From Planctomycetota bacterium (GTDB lineage Bacteria; Planctomycetota; Phycisphaerae; Phycisphaerales; Zrk34): DNA of 64,000 nucleotides. The DNA lies in contig WGMD01000002.1 in assembly GCA_016125255.1 (NCBI GenBank), positions 806,001 through 870,000 of the forward strand. Reading direction: 5' to 3'. The notes beneath the pieces are model-generated. The model was not told where the DNA came from, ran no database searches, and saw nothing but the letters and a program-made list of their open reading frames with translations. Below, one piece after another: positions 36,862-45,365 of this stretch; within the stretch, counting starts at the first letter, position 1; each line of letters starts with the position of its first letter. Made by a program: the position numbers and the translations under genes.

Positions 36862-39800
36862 TCACACATTAAAATACTTCGCTTCCGGGTGGTGCACGAT
36901 CAGGGCGCTGGTCGATTGCTCGGGGTCGATCTGCCAGTTTTCCGAGAGCACGCAGCCGATGCGGTCGGGGCGGATGAGGCGGAAGAGCTTTTCCTGATCG
37001 CTCATCTCGGGGCAGGCGGGGTAGCCGAAGCTGTAGCGCGAGCCGCGGTAGTGTTGGGTGAAGAGCTTGCGGACTTCCGATGCATCGTCGGCGTCGATGG
37101 CCAGCTCCTGGCGCATGCGCTTGTGCCAGAGTTCGGCGAGGGCCTCGGCGCATTCGACGCCGAACCCGTGCAGGTAGAGATACTCGGTGTAGTTGTTGGC
37201 TTCAAAAAGCGCCTTGGCGACTTCGCTGGCGCGCGGGCCCATTGTGACGCAGTGAAATCCGACGACGTCCTTCTCGCCGGACTCGACGCTGCGGAAAAAG
37301 TCGCTGATGCAAAGACGCTGGCGCCCCGGCTGGCGGGGGAAGCGGAAGCGTTCGATCTCGCGGTCGTGATCGACAGCGTCGTAGATGATCAGATCATCGC
37401 CGGCGGACTGGCACGGGTAGTAGCCATACACGATCTGCGGGCGAAGGATATTCTCCGCTTTGCATTGGGCGGCGAGGCGGTCGAAGATCGGATCGACCTG
37501 ATCTTCGAGCATGGCGTCATACTCGGCGTCGCTCTTGGCGCCTTTCTTGAATTGCCACTGCCCACGGTACAGCGCGATGCGGTTGACGAAGGGGTAGATG
37601 TCATCGAGCCGGATCGATTCGACGACGCGCGAACCGTAGAACGGCGCGGCGGGGATCGTCACGTCCGTCGCCACAGCCGATCGCTCCGCCACGGCCGTAT
37701 CGCCGGTCGGCGCGGGACGCGCCGCGACTTTCGCTTCGACCTCGGCCCGCTTGGTGAGGCGCGTTTCGATTTCCGTATCGAGCAGATCGGACTTGCCGCT
37801 CATCAGATGGTCCATGATGCGCAGGCCCTCGAAGGCGTCTTTGCCGTGATACGTCTTGCCGAGGTAGACGTTACGGAGGTGCGAGTCGCAGTAGTGTTTG
37901 CTGAGGGCGGCCCCGCCGAGGAGCATCGGCACGGTGATGCCCTGCTCGTTTAGCTCCTTGAGGTTCTCCTCCATGACGTTGACGGATTTGACGAGCAGGC
38001 CGGAGAGGCCGATGGCGTCGGCGCGGTGCTTCTTCCAGGCGTCGATGATCGTGTTGATCGGCTGCTTGATGCCGAGGTTGACGACCTCGTAGCCGTTGTT
38101 GGTCAGGATGATGTCGACGAGATTCTTGCCGATGTCATGCACATCGCCCTTGACGGTGGCGAGGACGATTCGGCCCTTCCCGCCGCCGGAGGCCTTTTCC
38201 ATGTGCGGTTCGAGATGCGCGACCGCCATCTTCATCACCTCCGCGCTCTGAAGCACGAAGGGGAGCTGCATCTGACCCGACCCGAACAGGTCGCCAACGA
38301 CTTTCATGCCCGCAAGCAGGTGATCATTGATGATCTCCAGCGGCGGATACTTCTTCATCGCTTCGTCGAGCGTTTCGGTGAGTCCCTTCTTCTCGCCGTC
38401 GATGATGTGCTTTTGCAGTCGCTCTTCCAGCGGGAGCGCCGCGATATCCTGCTTCATGGACATTTCCGATGCGTCATCCGGGAACAGGTCCACGAAAATC
38501 TGCAACGGATCGTCAGTCAGTGTCCCGTCGCGCAGCGCGACTTTCTCCGCGGGGCGGCGGTCGTAGATCAGATCGAGCGCCGCGTTCCAGAGCGTGTCTT
38601 CAATGCGATTGCGCGGCAGAATCTTCGAGACGTGCACGATCGCGCTGGTCATGCCCGCTTCGGTCAGTTCGTGCAGGAACACGCTGTTGAGCACCTGACG
38701 CGCGGCGGGTTTGAGGCCGAAGCTCACATTGCTCAGCCCGCAGGTGATCTGACACGCGGGCAGCTCGGCGGCGATGCGGCGCGTGCCTTCGATCGTTTCG
38801 AGCGCGCTGCGGCGATCCTTGTCCATGCCCGTCGAAATCGGCAGCACCAGCGGGTCGAACATCAGGTCTTCGGGCTGGAGGCCGTATTTTTCGGTGGCGA
38901 GCTTGAACATGCGCTGGGCGATGCTGATCTTTCGATCGGCCGTGCGCGCCATGGCTTCTTCGGGGTCCTCGTCGATCGTTCCCAGCACGAGCGCGGCGTT
39001 GTAGCGCCGGGCCAGGTCGCACATTTTGGCGAACTTCTCTTCGCCGTCTTCGAGATTGGCGGAGTTGATGAGGCATTTGCCGCCGGAGTGTTTGAGCCCG
39101 GCTTCGATGGTGGCGGGCTGGGTCGAGTCGAGCATGAGCGGGACGTTGACCTGCCGCACGAAGCGCGACACGATCGACGCCATGTCGGCGGCGTTGTCGC
39201 GACCGGCGTAGTCGACGTTGACGTCCAGCACATGCGACCCCTCGCGCACCTGCTGACGGGCGAGACTGACCATCTCGTCCCAGTCTTCGACTTCGAGCAG
39301 CTTCTTGAACGCGCGCGAACCGGACGCGTTGCATCGCTCGCCGACGTTGAGCAGGGAATTGTCCTGCCGATAGTCGACGGGTGCGTAGAGGGAAGTACAC
39401 GCGGGGGCGAGCGGCTGCTTGTCGATCCTGGTGATGGGCCGCACGCCGACCGCCGCGACGAGTTGGCGGATGTGTTCGGGCGTGGTGCCGCAGCATCCGC
39501 CGACGATGCTCAGGCCGTATTCGTCGACGAACTTGCGCATCACCTCGGCGAAGGCCTTGGGGTTGAGCGGATATTCGGTGCGGCCCTCGACGAGCACGGG
39601 CAGACCGGCGTTGGGCAGCACGCTGATGTGGCGGTCCCAATACTTGGCGAGCCAGCCGATGTACTGGGCCATATCCGTCGGCCCGGTGGCGCAGTTCATG
39701 CCCAGCGACATGATCGGATAATTCCGCAGGGCCACGCCGACCGCCGCGATCTCGGAGCCGGTCAGCGTCGTGCCCATGCCCTGCTCGATCGTGACCTGCA

Positions 39801-40374
39801 CCATGATGGGAATGTCATCGGGCGAGGTCTTGGCTTCGGCCATCGCATCGAGGATGCCGTTGATGGCGCACTTGAGCTGAAGGATGTCCTGCGCGGTTTC
39901 GAGGAGGATGACATCCGTGCCGCCTTCGATGAGGCCCAGCGCCGCCTCGCGGTAGGAGGCGAGCATCGTGTCCCAGTCGATGTTATTGAGCGTGATGAGC
40001 TTGGTGCCGGGGCCCATGGAGCCGATGACAAAGCGCGGCTTGTCGGGCGTGGCATGGTTGTCGCATGCGGCGCGGGCGATCTCGCAGGCGCGGCGGTTGA
40101 TCTCGCGGCAGCGGTCCTGCAAGTCGAACTCGCACAGGACATGCGGCATCCCGCCAAACGTATCGGTCTCGACGCCGTCGGCCCCGGCGGCGAGGTAGTT
40201 TTCGTGAATGCCCTGAATCGCATCCGGGCGGGTCAGCACGAGCACCTCGGTGCAGTTCTCCTTATCGAGATAGTCGCGGCTCAGATCCAGATCGAGCGCA
40301 TGCACCTGCGTCCCCATCGCACCATCGAGGAAGAGGACGCGCTTGCCAAGCTCACGAAGAAAAAGACTGCTCAC
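36862..40374 (-). CDS. metH: cobalamin-dependent methionine synthase
   Basis: An 1170-aa enzyme making methionine from homocysteine and methyltetrahydrofolate. All four modules are present: the homocysteine/zinc barrel (FLDGAMGTQVHALDLDLSRD, SLGMNCATGPTDM, IVGGCCGTTPEHI), the pterin barrel (NVGERCNASGSRAFKKLLEV, VDYAGRDNAADM), the B12 domain with the axial His (KGDVHDIGKNLVDIILTNNG) and the AdoMet activation domain (IYPFVNRIALYRGQWQFKKG, RYSFGYPACPEMSDQEKLF). The first codon is GTG (40372-40374), with TTGGAG upstream. No cobalamin or SAM riboswitch fold was recognised in the 200 bases upstream. Confidence 0.97.
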   Translation of the reverse strand: MSSLFLRELGKRVLFLDGAMGTQVHALDLDLSRDYLDKENCTEVLVLTRPDAIQGIHENYLAAGADGVETDTFGGMPHVLCEFDLQDRCREINRRACEIARAACDNHATPDKPRFVIGSMGPGTKLITLNNIDWDTMLASYREAALGLIEGGTDVILLETAQDILQLKCAINGILDAMAEAKTSPDDIPIMVQVTIEQGMGTTLTGSEIAAVGVALRNYPIMSLGMNCATGPTDMAQYIGWLAKYWDRHISVLPNAGLPVLVEGRTEYPLNPKAFAEVMRKFVDEYGLSIVGGCCGTTPEHIRQLVAAVGVRPITRIDKQPLAPACTSLYAPVDYRQDNSLLNVGERCNASGSRAFKKLLEVEDWDEMVSLARQQVREGSHVLDVNVDYAGRDNAADMASIVSRFVRQVNVPLMLDSTQPATIEAGLKHSGGKCLINSANLEDGEEKFAKMCDLARRYNAALVLGTIDEDPEEAMARTADRKISIAQRMFKLATEKYGLQPEDLMFDPLVLPISTGMDKDRRSALETIEGTRRIAAELPACQITCGLSNVSFGLKPAARQVLNSVFLHELTEAGMTSAIVHVSKILPRNRIEDTLWNAALDLIYDRRPAEKVALRDGTLTDDPLQIFVDLFPDDASEMSMKQDIAALPLEERLQKHIIDGEKKGLTETLDEAMKKYPPLEIINDHLLAGMKVVGDLFGSGQMQLPFVLQSAEVMKMAVAHLEPHMEKASGGGKGRIVLATVKGDVHDIGKNLVDIILTNNGYEVVNLGIKQPINTIIDAWKKHRADAIGLSGLLVKSVNVMEENLKELNEQGITVPMLLGGAALSKHYCDSHLRNVYLGKTYHGKDAFEGLRIMDHLMSGKSDLLDTEIETRLTKRAEVEAKVAARPAPTGDTAVAERSAVATDVTIPAAPFYGSRVVESIRLDDIYPFVNRIALYRGQWQFKKGAKSDAEYDAMLEDQVDPIFDRLAAQCKAENILRPQIVYGYYPCQSAGDDLIIYDAVDHDREIERFRFPRQPGRQRLCISDFFRSVESGEKDVVGFHCVTMGPRASEVAKALFEANNYTEYLYLHGFGVECAEALAELWHKRMRQELAIDADDASEVRKLFTQHYRGSRYSFGYPACPEMSDQEKLFRLIRPDRIGCVLSENWQIDPEQSTSALIVHHPEAKYFNV

Positions 40375-40593
40375 GTTCGATGCTCCAATGTTTCACTGCC
40401 GCCCCAAAGGCACCGGATGCCTCATGATCGGCCCATCGGGCGGGGCGACATTATATCCGTTTATCCGGATGGACGGCTAAAGTCAAGCCCGAGTGCATGA
40501 ACTATGGGCTAATCGCCGACGTTTTATGGGCGAAATGACGGGAAACGTGCTAAGCCGCAAGCGGCGATGGGCGATTTAATTGATTGGAGTGAC

Positions 40594-41529
40594 ATGCGTT
40601 ACGTTAAATGGTGTCTGGCATTGGGGTTGATATTGATGATCACAGGGGCCGCTTTCGCGGCGACCGAGTCGGCGGCACCTGCTTCCGGGGGCGACATGTC
40701 GCCGATGCAGGCGATTGTGCTGGGGATTGTCGAGGGGCTGACGGAGTATCTGCCGGTCAGTTCGACGGGGCACCTGATACTGGCGCAGCGGGCGATGGGG
40801 ATCCCCGACTCGGAGGCGGCGGAGGCGTATGCGATCGTGATTCAGGCGGGGGCGATTCTGGCGGTGCTCGGGCTTTACATGGGTCGCGTCAAACAGGCGA
40901 TGCGCGGCCTCGTCGGGCGGGACAAGGCGGGGCTGAATCTGGCGAAGAACATCACGGTGGCGTTCGTGCCTGCGGCGGTGATCGGGCTGCTGCTCAACAA
41001 GATCATCAAGGAGTATCTGTTCGGCGGAGATCGATGGGGGCTTTGGCCGACGATCGCGGCGTGGGGGTTGGGCGGCGCGGCGATATTGGCGGTGGCGTGG
41101 TCACGCAAGAAGAAGGAGCCGACGGAGGGGTTCGGCGTGGACGAGCTGGTGGCTTGGCAGGCGCTGGTGATCGGATTAATGCAGTGCATTGCGATGTGGC
41201 CGGGCGTGAGCCGGTCGCTGGTCACGATCGTCGGAGGCGTGCTGGTGGGCATGTCGCTCCCGGCGGCGGTCGAGTTCAGCTTCCTGCTGGGCGTCGTCAT
41301 GCTCGGCGCCGCCACGGCGTATGACGGACACAAGCACGGACACGCCATGCTCGAACACTATGGCGCGGTCAGTCTGATCATCGGCCTTGTCGCGGCGCTG
41401 GTCAGCGCGGTGATCGCGGTCAAGTGGATGGTCAGCTACCTCAAGCAGCACGGGCTGGCGGTGTTCGGGTATTACCGGGTGGCGCTGGCGATGGCGGTTG
41501 CGTGGCTGGTGATTGCGAAGGTGATTTGA
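40594..41529 (+). CDS. uppP: undecaprenyl-diphosphatase with an N-terminal signal-like extension
   Basis: A 311-aa membrane enzyme recycling the lipid carrier for peptidoglycan. Both active-site motifs are present: GIVEGLTEYLPVSSTGHLIL and LMQCIAMWPGVSRSLVTIVG, plus PAAVEFSFLLGVVMLGAATA, with about eight helices. Before the normal start (SPMQAIVLG) there are 40 extra residues, MRYVKWCLALGLILMITGAA then FAATESAAPASGGDM, which look like a cleavable signal peptide with an AFA cleavage site. Most UppP proteins lack this. GGAGTG precedes ATG at 40594, supporting the long form. Confidence 0.93.
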   Translation: MRYVKWCLALGLILMITGAAFAATESAAPASGGDMSPMQAIVLGIVEGLTEYLPVSSTGHLILAQRAMGIPDSEAAEAYAIVIQAGAILAVLGLYMGRVKQAMRGLVGRDKAGLNLAKNITVAFVPAAVIGLLLNKIIKEYLFGGDRWGLWPTIAAWGLGGAAILAVAWSRKKKEPTEGFGVDELVAWQALVIGLMQCIAMWPGVSRSLVTIVGGVLVGMSLPAAVEFSFLLGVVMLGAATAYDGHKHGHAMLEHYGAVSLIIGLVAALVSAVIAVKWMVSYLKQHGLAVFGYYRVALAMAVAWLVIAKVI

Positions 41530-41564
41530 GAAGTGCGGCGGAGTGGGGAGTGAAGAAAAACAAG

Positions 41565-42530
41565 TCACGCACCGCTGATGCGGAGCAATGTGCTGACGGA
41601 TTCCATCTGCCCGGTGCGGCAACTGAGCAGTGCGGCCTGACACGCGGCGATGACCTGGCGCGGCTCGACGGGACGGGGCAGCGGCGCACCATCGAGCATG
41701 CGGCGGAATTGGCGCACGATCAATTCGGCGGGATCGGGCGCCGCCGCGGGGGCGGGGTGCTCATCGAGCAGTTCGCCGGCGGCGCTGTAAAGGCGATAGC
41801 CCTCATCGTCGATGACGAGCTGACCTTCATCGCCGAGCACGACCATGTTGCGTCGCCAGACGGCGGCGTTGTCGGAGGCGTGAATGATCGCGGAGGCGGC
41901 GGCGCCGATGCGCAGATGCGCGGTCAGATGACCGGTCAAATTGCGGGGGTCTTCGGGGATCTGTTTGAGCGGACCGGTGAGCGCGGCGTCGACGGTATCG
42001 GGGGCGGGGAGGAGACTCATGAGCATCTCCATCGCATCGTAGAGCCGGGCGTAGAGCGAGCCGGCGTGCGCGGAGGCGAGGGCGCTGATGCGGACGGAGC
42101 GGATCGCCCCGAGCACCTGCTGCGGGTCCGCGGCGTGCTGCCATGCGGCGGCGGCGCGGAACCACGGCAGCGAAACGACGTGCCCCGCCTGCGATTCGTC
42201 ATGCGGCAGCGCATCGATCGCCGAGGCGATCGGCTCCAGCGCGAGGATCATCGTCCCCGCCGACCGGGCCTGCGCCAGTTCCGCACGGCTGATGCCCCCG
42301 GCGACGGCCAGCAGCATGTACCCGGCCGGCTGATCGATGAGCATCTTGCGCAGATCGTCGTCGGCCCGGACGCCCAGCGACTCGGCCAAGGGCGCGATGC
42401 CCGAGCGGCGCGGCCCGCCGATCGCCAGCACGCGCAGGTCCGCCAGACGACCCAGCACCGCCTCCACCAACGGAGCGCGCGCCGCGTCCATCCAGACGAC
42501 GATCTCATGGGATGTACCGGTCGTGGGCAT
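41565..42530 (-). CDS. degenerate Gfo/Idh/MocA-like protein
   Basis: A 321-aa protein starting MPTTGTSHEIVVWMDAARAP. The second half has the alpha/beta pattern of MocA oxidoreductases (AAASAIIHASDNAAVWRRNM, VVLGDEGQLVIDDEGYRLYS). The N-terminal Rossmann part lacks the usual GxGxxG dinucleotide motif, reading RVLAIGGPRRSGIAPLAESL instead, so cofactor binding is doubtful. ATG at 42530 is taken because the longer reading runs into a palindrome upstream. It converges with uppP, 35 bases away. The family assignment is a weak pattern match. Confidence 0.55.
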   Translation of the reverse strand: MPTTGTSHEIVVWMDAARAPLVEAVLGRLADLRVLAIGGPRRSGIAPLAESLGVRADDDLRKMLIDQPAGYMLLAVAGGISRAELAQARSAGTMILALEPIASAIDALPHDESQAGHVVSLPWFRAAAAWQHAADPQQVLGAIRSVRISALASAHAGSLYARLYDAMEMLMSLLPAPDTVDAALTGPLKQIPEDPRNLTGHLTAHLRIGAAASAIIHASDNAAVWRRNMVVLGDEGQLVIDDEGYRLYSAAGELLDEHPAPAAAPDPAELIVRQFRRMLDGAPLPRPVEPRQVIAACQAALLSCRTGQMESVSTLLRISGA

Positions 42531-42613
42531 ATTCGCGAAGGGTAGCGACGCCGCGGGGCATCGTCCAACTTCACATCGATCATTCACCGGGCGCGAACAA
42601 TTCGAGGCGGAGA

Positions 42614-42635
42614 CGGGGGGACTTAAGTCCCCCCG
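42614..42635. repeat. 22-bp perfect palindrome before rnpB
   Basis: CGGGGGGACTTAAGTCCCCCC plus G is a perfect inverted repeat lying 13 bases before the 5' end of the RNase P RNA. It could be a regulatory site, a terminator-like hairpin or a repeat remnant. Confidence 0.7.
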
Positions 42636-42648
42636 CCTAGAATGAGCC

Positions 42649-43085
42649 GTGCGTGAACGGGGCGGCCGCTCGCTTTTGCGAGAGGAAAGTCCGAACACGG
42701 AAGGACACGGTGGTGGGTAACGCCCACCGCGCCGCGCGGCGACGCCCGGCGTAGGGAAAGTGCCACAGAAAACAAACCGCCGGGGAAGCTGTCAGCGGTC
42801 AGGCGTCAGGCATCAGCCAGAGCGCTTCTTTGCTGATCGCTGAAAGCTGACACCTGACAGCTTCCCCGGCAAGGGTGAAAAGGTGCGGTAAGAGCGCACC
42901 GCTTCGGTGGCGACACCGAAGGCACGGCAAACCCCACCGCGTGCAAGACCAAGCAGGGGCGATGAGCCGGTCCGGCTCGCCAAACCCCGGGTAGGTTGCT
43001 CGAGTCCGTCGGCAACGGCGGACCTAGAGAAATGGTCGCCGTCACCTATAGGGTGATACAGAATTCGGCTTACAAGTTCACGCAC
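42649..43085 (+). ncRNA. rnpB: RNase P RNA (bacterial class A)
   Basis: The catalytic RNA of RNase P, about 437 nt. The ends pair perfectly as helix P1: GTGCGTGAAC (42649-42658) with GTTCACGCAC (43076-43085). Conserved segments are in order: GAGGAAAGTCCGAACAC (CR-I), AGTGCCACAGAAAACAAACC (CR-II), AAGGGTGAAAAGGTGCGGTA with AGAGCGCACCGC (CR-III), GGCAAACCCCAC and, near the 3' end, ACAGAATTCGGCTTACAA (CR-V). Helix P12 is greatly extended by a repeat-derived hairpin at 42782-42867. A strong terminator follows at 43088-43122. Confidence 0.97.
42782..42867 (+). repeat. repeat-derived hairpin forming P12 of RNase P RNA
   Basis: A 14-bp perfect stem GGGGAAGCTGTCAG / CTGACAGCTTCCCC encloses 58 bases rich in TCAGG/CTGA words (GTCAGGCGTCAGGCATCAG). 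The block lies between CR-II and CR-III of the RNase P RNA, the position of helix P12, which tolerates length change. Confidence 0.85.
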
Positions 43086-43087
43086 AA

Positions 43088-43122
43088 ACACACGACCGCA
43101 TCTACGGTCGTGTGTTTTTTTT
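43088..43122 (+). terminator. Rho-independent terminator of rnpB
   Basis: An 11-bp perfect stem ACACACGACCG / CGGTCGTGTGT with a 6-base loop is followed by eight T residues, three bases after the P1 helix. Confidence 0.92.
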
Positions 43123-43142
43123 GCGGCGAAGCGCGGCGCATG

Positions 43143-43172
43143 AAAAAACCCGCCGTCCTTTGGGGCGGCGGG
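43143..43172 (-). terminator. Rho-independent terminator of the porin gene
   Basis: On the minus strand a CCCGCCG/CGGCGGG stem (arms 43166-43172 and 43149-43155) is followed by six T residues (43143-43148). It lies 31 bases after the porin stop. Confidence 0.85.
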
Positions 43173-43202
43173 CTTGTCGGTGGGAGGAGTCGCCGATCGC
43201 GA

Positions 43203-44873
43203 TCAGAACATGAACTGGAACTGAGCGCGGATGCTGACCTGGTCATCACCGGCGGCCTGGAGACCGGCGCCGGAGTCGGCGATGGGCAGCGAGCCGAGGA
43301 CATAGACGAGGTCGACGCTGGCCTTGGCGGCGTTGCCGTGGAAGTAGTAGTTGGAGCCGACGGTCACGAAGTGCACGCGATCATCGAACGGTCCGCTGAT
43401 CGGGTAGTAGAGCGAGTTGCTCGTCGTGCCGCTGCTGCGGGCGGTGTCGCGCATGTTGACGAAGACGACGCCGTCGAAGTCGACGTATTCGTAACGGATG
43501 AACGCGTCCATCTTGTCGGGGATGACGAAGGCGGAGGCCTGAAGGACGACGCCCCACTGATCGGCGCCGTCGACGATGCCGGGCAGGGGGAAGGCGACCG
43601 CGCCGGCACCGGTGGCGGAGACGGGTTCGCCGTTGCCGTCGAGGTGCTGGCCGACCACCGCGCCGAAGAGACTCAGGCCGAACATGTCGGGGAATTCAGC
43701 CGCCACGTCGATGGTCCACTTGAACACGTCGACGGTGTTGGGCTCGACGCCGACGAAGGGCGCGCCGGCGCCGGGGACGGTGGTGTCCGTCAGCGTGCTG
43801 CGTCCGCCTTCGCCTTCCTCGTACGTGAACGCGCCGCCGACCTTCAGGGCCATGGGCTTGCCGCTCCATGCCTGATAGTCTTCGAACTCGTTCCAGTCGC
43901 CGGCCAGCAGCACATCGATGCGGCCGGAGAGGGCGATGTCGGTCGTGTCGGAGTTGTAGTTGGTGTTGGACTGATACGAGCCGTCATGGATCATGCCGGC
44001 GATGCGGACGGGCTGTCCCACGAGCTGACCGTCATAAGCGAGCTGCACGCCCTGCGTGTAATCGACGGTGAACAGGTCAGTGACGAAGGCGCGTTCGATG
44101 GCGACCTGATGAGCGCCGCTGACGTGCTCGTCATGAAGGAACGGGGCCTTGAACTGCCCGCCCTTGACGGTCCAGCCGTCGGCGAATTCATAGGCGAACC
44201 ATGCGTCTTCGAGGTAGATGTCGCCGCTGTTGTTGCCGGCGCCGATGTCCGGGCCGCCCGGATGATCGAAGTAGATCTGGATGTCGCCGCCGCCCAGGTC
44301 CTCGGCCGGGGGGCTGAAGTTGTTGTTGGCGTTGGTGACGTTGATCTGCACGGCGTAGGTGAACTTGGGATCGAAGAGGTGGCCGTCAAAACGGATCTGA
44401 GCGCGACGGACGGAGAACCCGGCGACGTTGCGATCGGTGGCGTTGTTGTTGGCGGCGGCGACGGCGCCGTTGGCATTGGTCGTGATGACCGAGCCGGGGC
44501 GCCCGCGGGCGCGATTGAAGGTGTAGCGGGCCTGACCGACGCCGCTGACCTGCATCAGGAAGTTGCCGTCTTCGCTGGACAGGTAGAAGTGCCCGTTCCA
44601 GCCGGCGGTCATGCCGCCCTCGGCGAGACTCGCCCGCGTGTCGGCGTCGGAGAGTACGTCGCGGATGAGCGTCTTGACTTCCTCAGCGCGGCGCTGGGTC
44701 AGCCACGAGTCGCCGTTGGCCGCCCGCAACTGTTGAATTTCAGTCGCCTGAGTTTTGACCTGCGATTTGAGAGCTTCCAGCTCCGCACGCAGATCGCTGT
44801 CATCCGAGCCGGCGAACGCCCCGCTCGAAATACCCAGAACCAAACTGCACATCAGGAACTTGATGGGCCTCAT
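43203..44873 (-). CDS. OprP/OprO-like outer-membrane porin
   Basis: A 556-aa porin. A signal peptide (MCSLVLGISSGAFAG) is followed by a short coiled coil (DDSDLRAELEALKSQVKTQA, TEIQQLRAANG) like the trimerising stalks of other porins, then beta-strand segments typical of the phosphate-selective porin family (SVRRAQIRFDGHLFDPKFTY, DGWTVKGGQFKAPFLHDEHV, YEYVDFDGVVFVN) and a final Phe (QVSIRAQFQFMF), which serves as the outer-membrane insertion signal. It shows that the cell has an outer membrane with porins. The real solute is unknown; phosphate selectivity is a family label only. It ends at its own terminator. Confidence 0.9.
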   Translation of the reverse strand: MRPIKFLMCSLVLGISSGAFAGSDDSDLRAELEALKSQVKTQATEIQQLRAANGDSWLTQRRAEEVKTLIRDVLSDADTRASLAEGGMTAGWNGHFYLSSEDGNFLMQVSGVGQARYTFNRARGRPGSVITTNANGAVAAANNNATDRNVAGFSVRRAQIRFDGHLFDPKFTYAVQINVTNANNNFSPPAEDLGGGDIQIYFDHPGGPDIGAGNNSGDIYLEDAWFAYEFADGWTVKGGQFKAPFLHDEHVSGAHQVAIERAFVTDLFTVDYTQGVQLAYDGQLVGQPVRIAGMIHDGSYQSNTNYNSDTTDIALSGRIDVLLAGDWNEFEDYQAWSGKPMALKVGGAFTYEEGEGGRSTLTDTTVPGAGAPFVGVEPNTVDVFKWTIDVAAEFPDMFGLSLFGAVVGQHLDGNGEPVSATGAGAVAFPLPGIVDGADQWGVVLQASAFVIPDKMDAFIRYEYVDFDGVVFVNMRDTARSSGTTSNSLYYPISGPFDDRVHFVTVGSNYYFHGNAAKASVDLVYVLGSLPIADSGAGLQAAGDDQVSIRAQFQFMF

Positions 44874-45365
44874 AAGTTACGTCTCCCGTAAAAAGAGGAA
44901 CCCGTTGTCCATCCGACCCGCCCACCCAGACGGATCGCCCTTACCGTTGGCCGCAACCGAAACAATCGGCCGCGGTCCTGACGCGGCCTCGGCCCACCGC
45001 ATCGTGCGGCGCGCCTTGCGCGTCAGTCAAATATTCACTTGTGGAACGACCCCAATCGAAACGTCACGTGGAACTGCGGGCGTCAGGGGACGCCCCGTTC
45101 ATCCGACATTCTGACCCATCGCCACCGACTTTGTCAAACGCGGCGGGCCCGATGTAAACGTCATCGGCCCGTTTCATAAGGTCGCATTACAAATCGTGCG
45201 GTCCCGCCGACCCACCGAGCCGCCGATTTGATCGCCCGTTGACCGCTTTTATCGGCCCAACCGCCCCACGCGCCCCCCGGTCGCGCAAGCCCCCGCTTTT
45301 ACAAGGGCGTAGCGATCCTTTATGATGCAGGTCTTCCGGCTCGTTCAGATCGCTTTCGTGACGCC
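44874..45365. other. intergenic region upstream of porin and of the ABC exporter operon
   Basis: About 490 bases without a credible gene, between divergent genes. On the minus strand TTGACA followed 17-18 bases later by TCAGAAT (near 45103-45134) could start the porin transcript. On the plus strand TATGAT at about 45322 could be a -10 for the exporter operon. Both are weak. Confidence 0.4.

Noticed and set aside
38026-40500. 824-codon open frame opposite metH
   Set aside because: Same kind of antisense shadow; every recognisable motif is on the metH strand.
40375-40560. Possible cobalamin or SAM riboswitch before metH
   Set aside because: No B12-box or SAM-I core was found; only a short GGCATC...GGTGCC hairpin and A+T-rich bases are present.
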